The position numbers and the translations under genes are program-made. Below the pieces are notes generated by a model, which searched no databases, was not told the DNA's origin, and worked only from the letters and a program-made list of their open reading frames with translations. From UBA6109 sp964506465 (lineage in GTDB: Bacteria; Desulfobacterota; Syntrophia; Syntrophales; UBA6109), in the NCBI GenBank assembly GCA_964506465.1, contig CAZDLM010000004.1, positions 35,462 to 99,461 of the forward strand: a DNA stretch of 64,000 bases, written 5' to 3'. The stretch's first letter is position 1; each line of letters opens with the position of its first letter. Below are positions 43,270-52,900 of the stretch, one piece after another.

Positions 43270-44106
43270 TCACTGCTTCTGAAGTTGCTCCAACCGCAGT
43301 TTCTGGCCCTCCTTGATCTTCTGCCTCGTCTGTTCGATCGTGCTCTTGGTGGGAGGCCATGAACCGGAGGCGCCGATCCCCGGTCTGGCCGTTCCCGCTG
43401 CCGGACCGGCGGGCGTCTGCTGGATCGCCGGCGGCGCAGCGGCAGTTGCCTGCGGCCTCGACTCGATCGCTCCGCCCGCCGGTCCCGACGCCGCCGGCCG
43501 CGTCGGGACCGGCGGCACCTTGGATGGAGGAGGTGCGCCTGATGCACCCGTGGATGCCTGTCCGGACGCTGCCGACCCCGAGGAGGCAGCCTCCGGCTTC
43601 CGTTTCTCTCCTTCCGTCAGCATGACGAGCACCTGCTCTTCGCCCTTGACGAGGACGATGCGGTCCGCTTCCACGTCGCGGAGCACATAGCCGTTCAGGA
43701 TCCCCCCCTTCCGCAGGGCGATCTGCCTCTTCCCCCTTCCCGCCGTCGATACCGGCGCCTTCCTGTCTTCAAGAAAGGCGATGCTCAGGTCGCCTGCAAT
43801 CAGCGTCCCGAAAAGATTTACGTCGGACCTTGCCATCGCTTTCTCTTCTTTTTTTTCCGGAGGGATGCGCCTTTCGTGATGGAATAGATTCGCATCGCTG
43901 ATCGCGGCATAGTCTACGGAAGAGAGATTCCGACGCGGCGCCGCTTCTTCCCCGGACACAACGGCCGGCTTCTTCGGAACAGGGAGGACGCAGCGAACCT
44001 CTTCCGGCACCGAGGGAACCGCCAGGAACAGGATGACGGCCGCGAGAAGCAGGATGTTCAGGACATTGACGCTGCGCAGCAGATAACTCTTTCCGCCCAT
44101 CTTCAA
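43270..44106 (-). CDS. gspC: type II secretion system protein GspC-like
   Basis: The 278-residue protein has an N-terminal membrane helix (LNILLLAAVILFLAV) and a periplasmic HR domain beginning at AISDANLFHHER and continuing with NLFGTLIAGDLSIAFLEDRK and ILNGYVLRDVEADRIVLVKG, which in GspC contacts the secretin GspD. The C-terminal third is rich in Pro/Ala/Gly/Ser and has no clear PDZ domain. A GspN/PilP-like assignment is possible. Its start overlaps the gspM-like stop (ATGA), and the TlpA gene ends six bases from its stop on the other strand. Confidence 0.8.
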   Translation of the reverse strand: MKMGGKSYLLRSVNVLNILLLAAVILFLAVPSVPEEVRCVLPVPKKPAVVSGEEAAPRRNLSSVDYAAISDANLFHHERRIPPEKKEEKAMARSDVNLFGTLIAGDLSIAFLEDRKAPVSTAGRGKRQIALRKGGILNGYVLRDVEADRIVLVKGEEQVLVMLTEGEKRKPEAASSGSAASGQASTGASGAPPPSKVPPVPTRPAASGPAGGAIESRPQATAAAPPAIQQTPAGPAAGTARPGIGASGSWPPTKSTIEQTRQKIKEGQKLRLEQLQKQ

Positions 44107-44657
44107 AGGCCTCCCGTAAGCCCCGACACCTTCAACTTCACCATCAGGTCCCGCGGCTCCCGAAAATTCCGGATCCGGATATCCAGTTCCCGGACGATGA
44201 GATAGGGCGTTTGCGTTTCCACGGCGTAGAGCGCATCTGCAAGAGCCCTCGTGTCCGGCAGCACCGCATCGATCGTTACGGTGATCATCTTGAACTTCCC
44301 GGCGTCCTCCGCCTTTTCGACCCGGTCGCTGGAGATGATCCCGCCCCGCGAGGCGATCACCGCCTTGAGCATTCCCTGCAGGGCGGCGGCGGCGATGGCG
44401 GGCGTCTCGCCTTCGATCATTTTGGCATGCCCCGTCTTTCTGGCTTCCGCGAGGGCGGCTGACTTCATTTCGAGACGCGGCTTGTCGGCGATCAGGGCCA
44501 TGGTTTTTTCGAGGGTCTTCTCCTTGACCGAAACCGCGTCATCCCTCTCCCGCAATTCGGCCCGCATCTTCACGTACCCGTACTCGTACGCAACGGCGCC
44601 GAGAAGGATGACCATCACCGGGATGGCGAAGATGAGGAGCCTACTGTTTTTTTTCAT
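44103..44657 (-). CDS. gspM: type II secretion system protein GspM-like
   Basis: The 184-residue protein has one N-terminal membrane helix (LLIFAIPVMVILLGAVAY), a coiled-coil part (about 35-80, RERDDAVSVKEKTLEKT) and a small C-terminal domain (ITVTIDAVLPDTRALADALYA and VRELDIRIR), the layout of GspM/PilO. With GspL it anchors the cytoplasmic ATPase to the pseudopilus machinery. ATG 44657 has GGGAG upstream and lies within the end of the GspL gene. Confidence 0.82.
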   Translation of the reverse strand: MKKNSRLLIFAIPVMVILLGAVAYEYGYVKMRAELRERDDAVSVKEKTLEKTMALIADKPRLEMKSAALAEARKTGHAKMIEGETPAIAAAALQGMLKAVIASRGGIISSDRVEKAEDAGKFKMITVTIDAVLPDTRALADALYAVETQTPYLIVRELDIRIRNFREPRDLMVKLKVSGLTGGL

Positions 44658-46179
44658 CTCCCGCTCCCTTCTCCGCCCGATTTTCGATTTCCATCTTGAT
44701 GGTGAAGCGGTCTGCATTCAACCGGGTATCTCTCGACGTGGAGGCGGCAAATTCGACGCGCTTGAAATGCTCGGAGGTCTCCAGCTTCGGCAGGATCTCC
44801 GTCGCGGAGGCGGCATAGCCTTCGATTTCCACGGTCGCATCCGTGATCCGCAACCTGGACAGCCAAGTATCTTTCGGCAGCACGGCCGTCATTTCCCGCA
44901 ACAGATCCAGGGTCATCACCCGGGAAGATTTGAAGGCCTCGATGCCGGCAATCTCCTTCTCGATGCCTTCGAGACTGTTCCGGAGCGTCTCGATCTTCCG
45001 CACCTCTTCCCTGCGGTCCGCGAGTTCGCGATCGATGGCCCGGCTCTCGGCGTCCTTCTCCTGGAGCGGCGAAAGCAGCCAGAAGAGCCCCAGCACCGCA
45101 AGGACGGCCATCAGGGCGACCGTGGGAGCCGCAGGGAACTTCGGCCGCGGCGAAACGCCCATCGCAAGAAGATTCATTCCATCCGCGCCGTTCCACAGCG
45201 ATTCCAGAATCCCGCCCAAGACGGCATAGGGCGGATCTGCATCCTTCTCCATGTTCAGGAACCGGGCCTGACGGCCGCCCTTCCCAACGGCGCCGCTCGC
45301 TGCCGCATTTCGCTGCAGCCCGGGCCATATCTTGCCAGCGACCGGGTCATGCACGACGACTGCGGACGGCGTCCCCCCTTCCCGCTTTACAAGATCCACC
45401 AGAGACTCGATCTCCGTTGCGAGGGCTGTTTCCCCCGATGGAACGCCTCCGGATGCAAATCGTCCGGCAAAGGAGGCTTCCCATCGCCCCTTGCGGATCA
45501 AGCCGCCTTCGTAGCCGCCGGTGCCGACTTCCGCGAAGACCGTGTCTCCGTCTCCGTGGAGATAGCGGCTAAGCGTGCCGACCGCCGAGACGCTGACGGC
45601 GAACCGCTGGACGGCAATTCCTTTTCTCTTCATGGTTTCCACATAGGGATCAAGGACATCGGCCTTCACGGCTGCAAGCAGGATGCGGATCCGATTGGGG
45701 TCTTCATCGAGAACCCGAAAGTCGTAAAAGGCCCGCTCAGCGGAAAGCGGCGTCAGCCGGTCCAGCTCATAGGAAACGACGCCCGAGAGATTTTCCTTGA
45801 CGGCCGGAGGGAGGTCGGCCGTCCTGACGATGACCCACGCCTTGGGAACGACAAACGTCACGCGCTCCCTCGGCGCATGGAGATCGTTCACGGCAAGTTC
45901 GACAGCCGAGGCGAGATCCTCCGGTGTCGGGAATTTCCCCTCTTCGGAGGGATACTGCCGGATTCCCCGGATGCTCATCCGGCCGAACAAACGCGTGCCA
46001 TAGGCAACGGTCGTGCGCCCGCTCTCAGGAAGAACGGCAAGACACGACCCGGGCGCAATCCGGCCATCGGCAAGGCTGAAGGAAAGGATTTTCCACAGGG
46101 ACCGGCCTCCGCGGAACGCTCTTTCGACCCCCTTCGAGACGAGGGACGCCGTTATGGTGATCGCTTCCGTCATGCTCAT
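44641..46179 (-). CDS. gspL: type II secretion system protein GspL (PilM-PilN fusion type)
   Basis: The 512-residue protein has an N-terminal actin-like domain similar to PilM/GspL (about residues 30-330: VAYGTRLFGRMSIRGIR, FVVPKAWVIVRTADLPP), a membrane helix (TVALMAVLAVLGLFWLL, about 345-362), a coiled coil and a PilN-like C-terminal domain (LPKDTWLSRLRITDATVEIEG). This is the GspL layout that binds the GspE ATPase. Start and stop overlap gspK and gspM. No gspE or gspF is in the window. Confidence 0.85.
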   Translation of the reverse strand: MSMTEAITITASLVSKGVERAFRGGRSLWKILSFSLADGRIAPGSCLAVLPESGRTTVAYGTRLFGRMSIRGIRQYPSEEGKFPTPEDLASAVELAVNDLHAPRERVTFVVPKAWVIVRTADLPPAVKENLSGVVSYELDRLTPLSAERAFYDFRVLDEDPNRIRILLAAVKADVLDPYVETMKRKGIAVQRFAVSVSAVGTLSRYLHGDGDTVFAEVGTGGYEGGLIRKGRWEASFAGRFASGGVPSGETALATEIESLVDLVKREGGTPSAVVVHDPVAGKIWPGLQRNAAASGAVGKGGRQARFLNMEKDADPPYAVLGGILESLWNGADGMNLLAMGVSPRPKFPAAPTVALMAVLAVLGLFWLLSPLQEKDAESRAIDRELADRREEVRKIETLRNSLEGIEKEIAGIEAFKSSRVMTLDLLREMTAVLPKDTWLSRLRITDATVEIEGYAASATEILPKLETSEHFKRVEFAASTSRDTRLNADRFTIKMEIENRAEKGAGDEKKQ

Positions 46180-47153
46180 GGCTGAATTTCCGCCGGGCTC
46201 TTGTAATGCACGTATCGATACTCATGAGGCCGCCGGTTGGGGCCGCCGAAGGCCACCATCGCCGCAACCGTGTACCCCTGTTTGCGGCCTTCCCGGTAGC
46301 CGGTGGATTCCACGCTGAAGGTTCCCGATGTGCCGGCGCTTCCAAAATCCGCATACGCCGCCATCCTCGCATACCCGGCGCCGAGGACATCCCGGATGTC
46401 GTCGATGTTCCGGATCTCCGCCTGGGCCCGAATCTCGACAATCCTGTCCGCCATGCCCGGTTCCATCCCCGGCAGGGCCGCCAGGACTTCCCGGGGCGCC
46501 GCGTTGATATTGACGCGGCCCGCCTCCCCGTAAAGCGTCAGGAAGGAAAAAATCCCCGCCGTCTTTTCCGTCCCGTAGAGAATTTCCGGAGTGATCCCCT
46601 TGACGAGAATCAGTTCCTCCAGGGTCTTGAAGTCGGCATTCCCCGCCCGGTAAGCTTTCGGCAGCGACAGATAGTAGTCGCTTTCAACGCCGTGGAGGCG
46701 ATGCAGATCGTCGGAGTCCTTCCAGTCGAGGACGGCGTCGACGATTTCGTCTGCCGCATCGGGGCCCACTCCCTGAAGGACGAGCAGATTCTTCAGGACG
46801 ATGCCGGAGGCGTCCGTCAGGCCATTCAGGGATATCTTCCCGGCCTCGTCGACGAGACGAACCTCGCAGATTCCGCTTCCCATCTCGACCGTATAGGGCG
46901 TGCCGTCAAACCTCCAGACGTTCATGCCCTCCAGAGTCACCGTCCGGTTGCGGTTGGCGGAAGCGTAGAGAATTTCCATGATGCCCCGTTCGGTCCCCGC
47001 TTCGGCAAGATATCTCTTTTCCGCGTCTTCCTTGAAGACGAGCGTTCCCCAGGTCTCGGCCCTCGTCATCACGGCGAAGGAAAATACCGTCGCCATGAGG
47101 ATCGTCAGGACCCAGAGAACGATCAGAAGGGCGATACCCCGCCTGCGCCTCAC
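46176..47153 (-). CDS. gspK: type II secretion system minor pseudopilin GspK
   Basis: GspK sits at the tip of the pseudopilus. The 325-residue protein has a leader with RRRRGIALLIVLWVLTIL, in which the prepilin Gly and hydrophobic helix are visible, but the residue at +5 is not Glu, as is usual for GspK. The body has VNINAAPREVLAALPG and ILEDLLVLQGVG-like helix-hairpin-helix pieces (helix-hairpin-helix domain is typical). ATGA overlaps with gspJ and gspL. Confidence 0.92.
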   Translation of the reverse strand: MRRRRGIALLIVLWVLTILMATVFSFAVMTRAETWGTLVFKEDAEKRYLAEAGTERGIMEILYASANRNRTVTLEGMNVWRFDGTPYTVEMGSGICEVRLVDEAGKISLNGLTDASGIVLKNLLVLQGVGPDAADEIVDAVLDWKDSDDLHRLHGVESDYYLSLPKAYRAGNADFKTLEELILVKGITPEILYGTEKTAGIFSFLTLYGEAGRVNINAAPREVLAALPGMEPGMADRIVEIRAQAEIRNIDDIRDVLGAGYARMAAYADFGSAGTSGTFSVESTGYREGRKQGYTVAAMVAFGGPNRRPHEYRYVHYKSPAEIQP

Positions 47154-47815
47154 GATGCCCTGCCTCCCTGCACCGGTGTCATCACCGCCGAAGTCCTTAC
47201 GGCGAACACCATGGAGATCTCCTCCTTTCCGCGCGCCATGCGAAACCGGATCCTTCCGGGAAGTGCAGTCCCTTCGGTCATTGCGTCCACCCAGCCGCCC
47301 TTTTCATCAGCGGGCCCTTTGTAGAAGTAGTCGAAGGACATCTCGGACGCATCGATCAGGCGGGCATACGAAAAGCCCTCGGTCCCGGGCACCTGCTCCC
47401 TGGCATAGAGGATGCTCTTCCCGGCGCCATCTGCCTCGATGACGTAGTCAACGACGACATACCCCCTCCGGCCGCTCCAGATGGAATAGCCCGTCGCAAA
47501 GCGCAGGTTCCGGCCGTCGCCGTTGAAGGCAAATCGGGTTCCGCGCTCCGCTTCGTAGGTGAGCGGGAGCTGCGACGCGATCTGGGCATCCATGATCGAG
47601 AGCACTGCGCGGAGTCTCTCCTGGGCTTCCATCTTTCTTTCACCGGCGGCTACGGACCGGGAGCCCATTCTCATCGCCCCCATCGTAATGACCAGGATGA
47701 CGACGAGCAGGGACATGGAGATCAGGAGCTCCAGGAGAGTGAAACCTCCATCGGCGGGACGGGTCGGATTCTTCGCCACCGGCATCCCCGACGTCTCCCT
47801 TCCCGGGCGCAGCAT
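47150..47815 (-). CDS. gspJ: type II secretion system minor pseudopilin GspJ
   Basis: The 221-residue precursor has the prepilin site G|FTLLELLISMSLL (DGGFTLLELL), with Glu at +5, and a globular part with YAREQVPGTEGFSYARLI and FDYFYKGPADEKGGWV. GAGAGG precedes the ATG at 47815. It forms the tip complex with GspI and GspK and lies between those genes. Confidence 0.9.
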   Translation of the reverse strand: MLRPGRETSGMPVAKNPTRPADGGFTLLELLISMSLLVVILVITMGAMRMGSRSVAAGERKMEAQERLRAVLSIMDAQIASQLPLTYEAERGTRFAFNGDGRNLRFATGYSIWSGRRGYVVVDYVIEADGAGKSILYAREQVPGTEGFSYARLIDASEMSFDYFYKGPADEKGGWVDAMTEGTALPGRIRFRMARGKEEISMVFAVRTSAVMTPVQGGRAS

Positions 47816-47818
47816 GGG

Positions 47819-48265
47819 CTATACCTCTCCGGCCGGCGCCGCCCGGTCGACGGACTTCGCCGTTTTCAGTTCGAGCCTTTTCTCCATGATCCCGTCCACC
47901 CAGCGGATGACGAGAATCACTTCCATCATCCGGACGGGGAGATTCTGCGTCCTCTCCTTCAGCACTTCCCTGACCAGTACATCCATCCGGTACCCATCGT
48001 CCGTCGCCTCGCTCCAAGCCGTCTCCGCCGCCAGCGGTTCCATCAGGATTTCCCGGATTCTGGAATCCGCCCGGACCGCCGCCGAAGTCACGTCGCCGGA
48101 ACGGGCGACCGATCTCAGATTCGTCGAAAAGAGCTGAAGGACCAGGGTGACGGCCATCGCCATGACCGACAGGGCGACCAGCACCTCCAGAAGAGTAAAG
48201 CCTTGCGTTCCCGCTCGCCGTTCCGGGGACCGCCCTTTGAACTGCCCGCAATCCCTCGTTTGCAT
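47819..48265 (-). CDS. gspI: type II secretion system minor pseudopilin GspI
   Basis: The 148-residue precursor has a prepilin site G|FTLLEVLVALSVMAMAV with Glu at +5 and a small C-terminal domain (RMMEVILVIRWVDGIMEKRLEL). AGGAGG precedes the ATG. It is the first gene of the minus-strand operon gspI-J-K-L-M-C. A gspH gene is not found before it. Confidence 0.9.
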   Translation of the reverse strand: MQTRDCGQFKGRSPERRAGTQGFTLLEVLVALSVMAMAVTLVLQLFSTNLRSVARSGDVTSAAVRADSRIREILMEPLAAETAWSEATDDGYRMDVLVREVLKERTQNLPVRMMEVILVIRWVDGIMEKRLELKTAKSVDRAAPAGEV

Positions 48266-48414
48266 CTCCGCGCTCCTCCTCTTACGGCAAAATGCTTACA
48301 TGTTCCCGGCTCGTTTTCCATCGGGGCAAAACGCGATCCGGCCGGCCAAATCTCTTACTCGGCTCTCAGGCAATGGATCAGGGGAGGCGGTTGCCGGAAT
48401 TTCACGCGGGACCG

Positions 48415-49095
48415 TCAATCGATTCGGGAGGAAGCGGATTTCCTGTTTTCCGGCCGGAACGGCACATTCGCCGCGGCGGCTGCAAACTCCGCCTCTTCCC
48501 GATAGCGGCCGTAGTGCTCCAGAACGGAACCGATGTAGCTGCGGGTCTCCAGGAAGGGCGGAATGCCGCCGAACTTCGCCACGGCGCCTTCGCCGGCATT
48601 GTAGGCGGCGAGGGCCAGGGGAATGCTGCCCCGATAGAGGTCGAGAAGGTAGGAGAGATGGCGGATGCCGCCTTCGACGTTGTCCCCGGGGTGAAAACAG
48701 TCGCTGACTCCGAGCCTCGCGGCCGTCTTCGGCATGAGCTGCATGAGTCCCTTGGCGCCCTTTTTCGAAACCGCCTTGGAGTCGAAGTTCGATTCGGCCT
48801 TGATCATGGCCTTCACGAGCGTCCCGTCGACGCCGTATTTCCCGGCCGTCCGGGCGATCAGGGCGTCGTAATGCGCAAATGAGCCGTTTTGGGGCGTGGG
48901 ATCGGCGTCCCCCTCCCTGATCAGGATCTTGAATTGGGCGCCCGCGGGCCGCACATTGGTCAGATGAATGACCTCATTCCGGTCGACGTACTTGTAGACG
49001 TCCGCCGTCGTCAGAAAAGGAAAGAAGAGCGGCAGGATCAAGACGCCGAAGAAGGCTGCGGTCCGCGACAGAGACCTGATGATTTGCACTCGCAT
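48415..49095 (-). CDS. lytic transglycosylase with DUF4124-like N-terminus
   Basis: The 226-residue exported enzyme cuts peptidoglycan. After a signal peptide (cleavage near TTADV) comes a DUF4124-like stretch (DVYKYVDRNEVIHLTNV) and then an SLT domain with catalytic Glu101 in MIKAESNFDSKAVSKKGAKG and LMQLMPKTA. AYNAGEGAV and SYIGSVLEHYGRY complete the domain. The start ATG 49095 is chosen because it directly precedes the signal peptide. It is close to the T2SS operon and may open the wall for the secretion machine, an inference. Confidence 0.92.
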   Translation of the reverse strand: MRVQIIRSLSRTAAFFGVLILPLFFPFLTTADVYKYVDRNEVIHLTNVRPAGAQFKILIREGDADPTPQNGSFAHYDALIARTAGKYGVDGTLVKAMIKAESNFDSKAVSKKGAKGLMQLMPKTAARLGVSDCFHPGDNVEGGIRHLSYLLDLYRGSIPLALAAYNAGEGAVAKFGGIPPFLETRSYIGSVLEHYGRYREEAEFAAAAANVPFRPENRKSASSRID

Positions 49096-49150
49096 TTCCG
49101 TCGATCCCCCTTTTTGCGCCGCGATTTCCGGTCCGCCAAGACGGCCCCGA

Positions 49151-49855
49151 TCACTTGACGGCCAGGAGCTGCACCTCGAAGACCAGCGTCGCATTCGGGC
49201 CGATCGTCCGGCCCGCTCCCGCCGCTCCGTAGGCAAGCTGGGAGGGGATAAAAAGCTTCCACTTCGAACCTACGGGCATGAGCTTCAGGGCTTCCGTCCA
49301 ACCGGGGATCACGCCGTTCACCTTGAAGGTCGCGGGAGTCCCTCTCTGATACGAACTGTCGAACTCGGTCCCGTCGATCAGGTAACCGCGGTAATGGCAC
49401 TCGACCTGATCCTTCTCCGTGGGCGTGCGCCCCTCGCCCGCCTTGAGAATCTGGTATTGCAGGCCGCTGGGCAGGGCCACCACGCCTTGTTTGGCGGCGT
49501 TTGCGGCGAGATAGGCCTCCCCTTCCTTCCTGTTCTTCTCCGCCTCCAACTGCCTCGCCTGGAGCTGTCTCTGGTTCAATCCGGCCTGAAAATCCGTCAT
49601 GGTCTTCTGGAGATCCGTCTCCGTCATGAGGAGCTTGCCGCCGGAGAGCGTGTCCTTCATCCCCCGCATCACGGCATCCAGATCCACCTGGATGTCCTGC
49701 GACTTGAGGTTCCGCGCCACGCCGACCCCGATGCCGTAGCTGATCTTGTCCTTTTGCGTTTCCAGGGACACCTTTTCCGCGGCGCCCGCCGGCGCCGTCA
49801 GAATCAGCACCCCCAGAACCGCCATCCATCTCCCGATCAATCTCGCTGTCATCAT
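49151..49855 (-). CDS. FKBP-type peptidyl-prolyl cis-trans isomerase (Mip/FkpA type)
   Basis: The 234-residue protein has a signal peptide (cleavage near APAGAAE), a helical dimerisation part (KISYGIGVGVARNLKSQDI and coiled coil) and a C-terminal FKBP domain with DQVECHYRGYLIDGTEFDSS, NGVIPGWTEALKLMPVG and ELAYGAAGAGRTIGPNATL-like motifs (split by position). It helps fold envelope proteins. The gene is on the same strand as the multicopper oxidase that ends 118 bases upstream of it and may serve its maturation. Confidence 0.93.
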   Translation of the reverse strand: MMTARLIGRWMAVLGVLILTAPAGAAEKVSLETQKDKISYGIGVGVARNLKSQDIQVDLDAVMRGMKDTLSGGKLLMTETDLQKTMTDFQAGLNQRQLQARQLEAEKNRKEGEAYLAANAAKQGVVALPSGLQYQILKAGEGRTPTEKDQVECHYRGYLIDGTEFDSSYQRGTPATFKVNGVIPGWTEALKLMPVGSKWKLFIPSQLAYGAAGAGRTIGPNATLVFEVQLLAVK

Positions 49856-49972
49856 CTCTCCCCTTGAAAATCATCAGAAAGCTCGGGGAGGGATCGCTCC
49901 CTCCCCGAGGCAAGAGGTTTCACTTCTTGTTCACTCCGTCGCGGGTTGCCGCTTGACAACGGCCCTCGGACC

Positions 49973-52900
49973 TCAGAAGGCCGACGCCATCATTGCCGGA
50001 TCCGTCGCCGTGAGCTGGCTCCAGTTTGTGCCGTCATACCTCCAGATGCCGGCCGTTCCGAAGTCACCGTAGAAGATCAGCCCCGCAGCCGCCATGATTT
50101 CCGCGCTGTTGGGGTTGATGTTGGTCCACGTCGTACCGTCCCATTTCCAGACGCCGTCGGCTCCGAAAACCGCGTACAGGAGCCGGCCTGCGGCCGTCAT
50201 GCGCACGACGTTGTTCGCCGTTGCCTGGGTCCACGTCGTGCCGTCCCATGCCCAGAGCCCGCCGGTTCCAAAATCGCCGTAGAGCATCGTGCCCGAGGCC
50301 GCCATCGCCTCCGGGTTGCTGGCCGTCACGAAGCTCCAGGCCGCGCCGTCATATTTCCAGATGCCGCCGGTCCCGAAATCGCCGTAGAGCACTGATCCCG
50401 CGGCCGCCATCGCCTCCGGATTGTTGGGTGTCACCTGGCTCCAGGTCAGGCCGTCCCATTTCCAGACGCCGCCGGTCCCGAAATCGCCGTAGAGGGCCGA
50501 ATCCGTGGCCGCCATCGCCTCCGGGTTGTTGGGCGCGACTTGCGTCCAGGTCCCGCCATCCAGTTTCCAGACGCCTGTTCCCGCGAAAGTCCCGTACAGG
50601 ACCTTGCCCTGAGGCGTGATCATCTGGGGAACATTCGTCGTCAACTGGCTCCAGTTGCCGAGGCTCCACTGCCAGACGCCGTCGCCGGCGTTGACCGTAT
50701 AGAGGAGACTGTCCGCGTTCAAGACCATCGGCCGCATCATGTCGTTTTCCTCGTGGCTGAGGATGTGGCAGTGCCACACGTACTCATGGCCGAAGTTGGT
50801 CATCACGTTGCTCGTGGGCGGTATCAGCGCTTCGCCCGTCTCAGGGTTGATCGATGAGAATCCAATCGTGGAACCCAAGGGCATCGCCGGATTCAAGGGG
50901 CGGACGCTGTGCGGCAACGGGAAGGGGACCTTCGGGAGGATCGGCCTCAGGGCGACGATCGTATCCTCCAGCGGACTGATCCGGACCGTTTCCTTCCAGC
51001 CCAGTTCGTTGTCGTCGGGCAGGTAGATAAAGCCGTCCCAGCCGACGCGGTTGAGGACCTGCACATCGAACAGATGGAAATGAACGGGGTGCGTGTCCAC
51101 GCCGTTGTGCGTGATCTTCCAGATCTGGATCTCGCCCGGATGGACGATCTCCGTCGAGGGATCGACGAAGTTCTGGAGGTTGAAGTTGTTGATTGCGGCA
51201 TTGGTGAAGGGCACTTCGAGCCCCAGCTTGGCGCTCATCCGGCCGTAGTCATCAAAAACCTCGCCCATCTCGTCCTGGATGGCCTTGGCTTTCATCCCAA
51301 CGGTCTTCGATTCGCCGGTAACGCTCTTGAACTGGATGGAGTTGTCCGAGATCCGCGAGACGCCCCATTCGGGCCACACCGCCGGGAAGGTCGTTCCGTA
51401 GGCGGAATCGTAGGCGGTCTGCCCCACGACGATCGGATCCTGACTCGTGGCGAAAACGCCCGTCGGACCGGCGAATGCCGTCTGCAGGTTGGTCAGGGTC
51501 GTCGGGCTGTAGTCATCGACGGGCGCAGAGGAATCCCCGCCCGCCGCGACGACGATCTGCATGAGCGTCCGCGTGTTGGGCCCCTGGCCCGGCAGCGTCG
51601 AGTAGGCGCCGCCCATTTCCGCGCGGCGGTCCGGATCGCCCGTGTAGTAGTCGTAGTGCGGGTCCAGGGCCGGCCACGGCGCCGGGGCGTCGTTATAGAG
51701 GATCAGGGTATGACCAGCGAACTTCGAGAAGTCGACGATGACATCGGCCCTCTCCGCCGGCCCAAGCATGAGCGTTCCGCCGCCTTCGTTCTGCTGGAGG
51801 ACGATTCCCGCCGTGAAGAGCGTCGGATCGACGTTCCAGTTGACCGGCTGGTTGGGCAGCAGCAGCGGCTTCGGCAGGAAACCGCCTTCATTGCCGATCT
51901 GGATCATCGCGGGACCCCTCGTGGAGGGATCGGGAGCTCCGCCTTCCCGTCCGTCCTGCGGCCACATCGCCGGGAATCCCGCCGTCGGCGCCGCCGGAAC
52001 CATGGCGACTTCCGTCAGGTCCGCGGGCGTCCCCGTGAAGTTGAACGGGGGAACCGTGGGGTTGGTGTAGCCCGTCTTGTTGACGGCTCGGTACAATTGC
52101 AGGTTGAAGAAACGGTCATGGGCCGCGTTCAGGATCCGGAAACGGTACTGCTGGGGCTGCACCGTCACCGTAGGATAGGCGACGCCGTTGACGACCGGCG
52201 TATCCATGAATGCTTCGGCTCCCCATGAGGGGTTGGGCGTTCCGGGCATTTCCGGAGGCTGCGCCGGGTCCGTCCCGTAGAGCGGGTTCGGAACCACGCC
52301 GTATTCGATGCAGAGCGGTTTCACCGCATCCGGGGTGGATCCGCATACGGTCGTGGGCGGCCAGAACCAGGGGCCGTAGACCCAGCGGCCCATGGGGTTC
52401 ACGCCGCTGAAGTCAGGGTTGTAGGGGTTCTGCGCCGGCATGTAGACGTGGGGCCACCAGAGGTCGCCCGTCACCGCCGCAGTGATCTGGCCCGTCGTGG
52501 CGTTCCGCGGTCCCGTGCCCCAGTTCCACGTGGGGTCCGTTCCCGTCGCGCCGATGATGGTGGCCGCGTCCACGAAGGTCTTGTCCTGGATGACCAGGGG
52601 GATGCCGTAACGGTAGACAGCAGGCATCGCGCTGCCGGGGATGGTCCCCGCCGTGATGAGGGCCTCTTCCTTGGCGTCGGTGATCAGGTATCCCGCCGCC
52701 ATGCCCGCATAGACGTTAAGGCGCGTGATGCCCCAGGCATGGTCGTGGTAGAAGAGCAATCTCGCGCTCTGCTGGTTGGTGTAGTAATACGTCTGCGCCC
52801 CGGGGCCCGGATCGTTCGTCGCGCCCGGCGCCGAGCAGCTCAGGAGGCCTGCGCAGGACGGGATCGTCGCGTAGTTGTTTGTGGAATCGAACCACATGTC

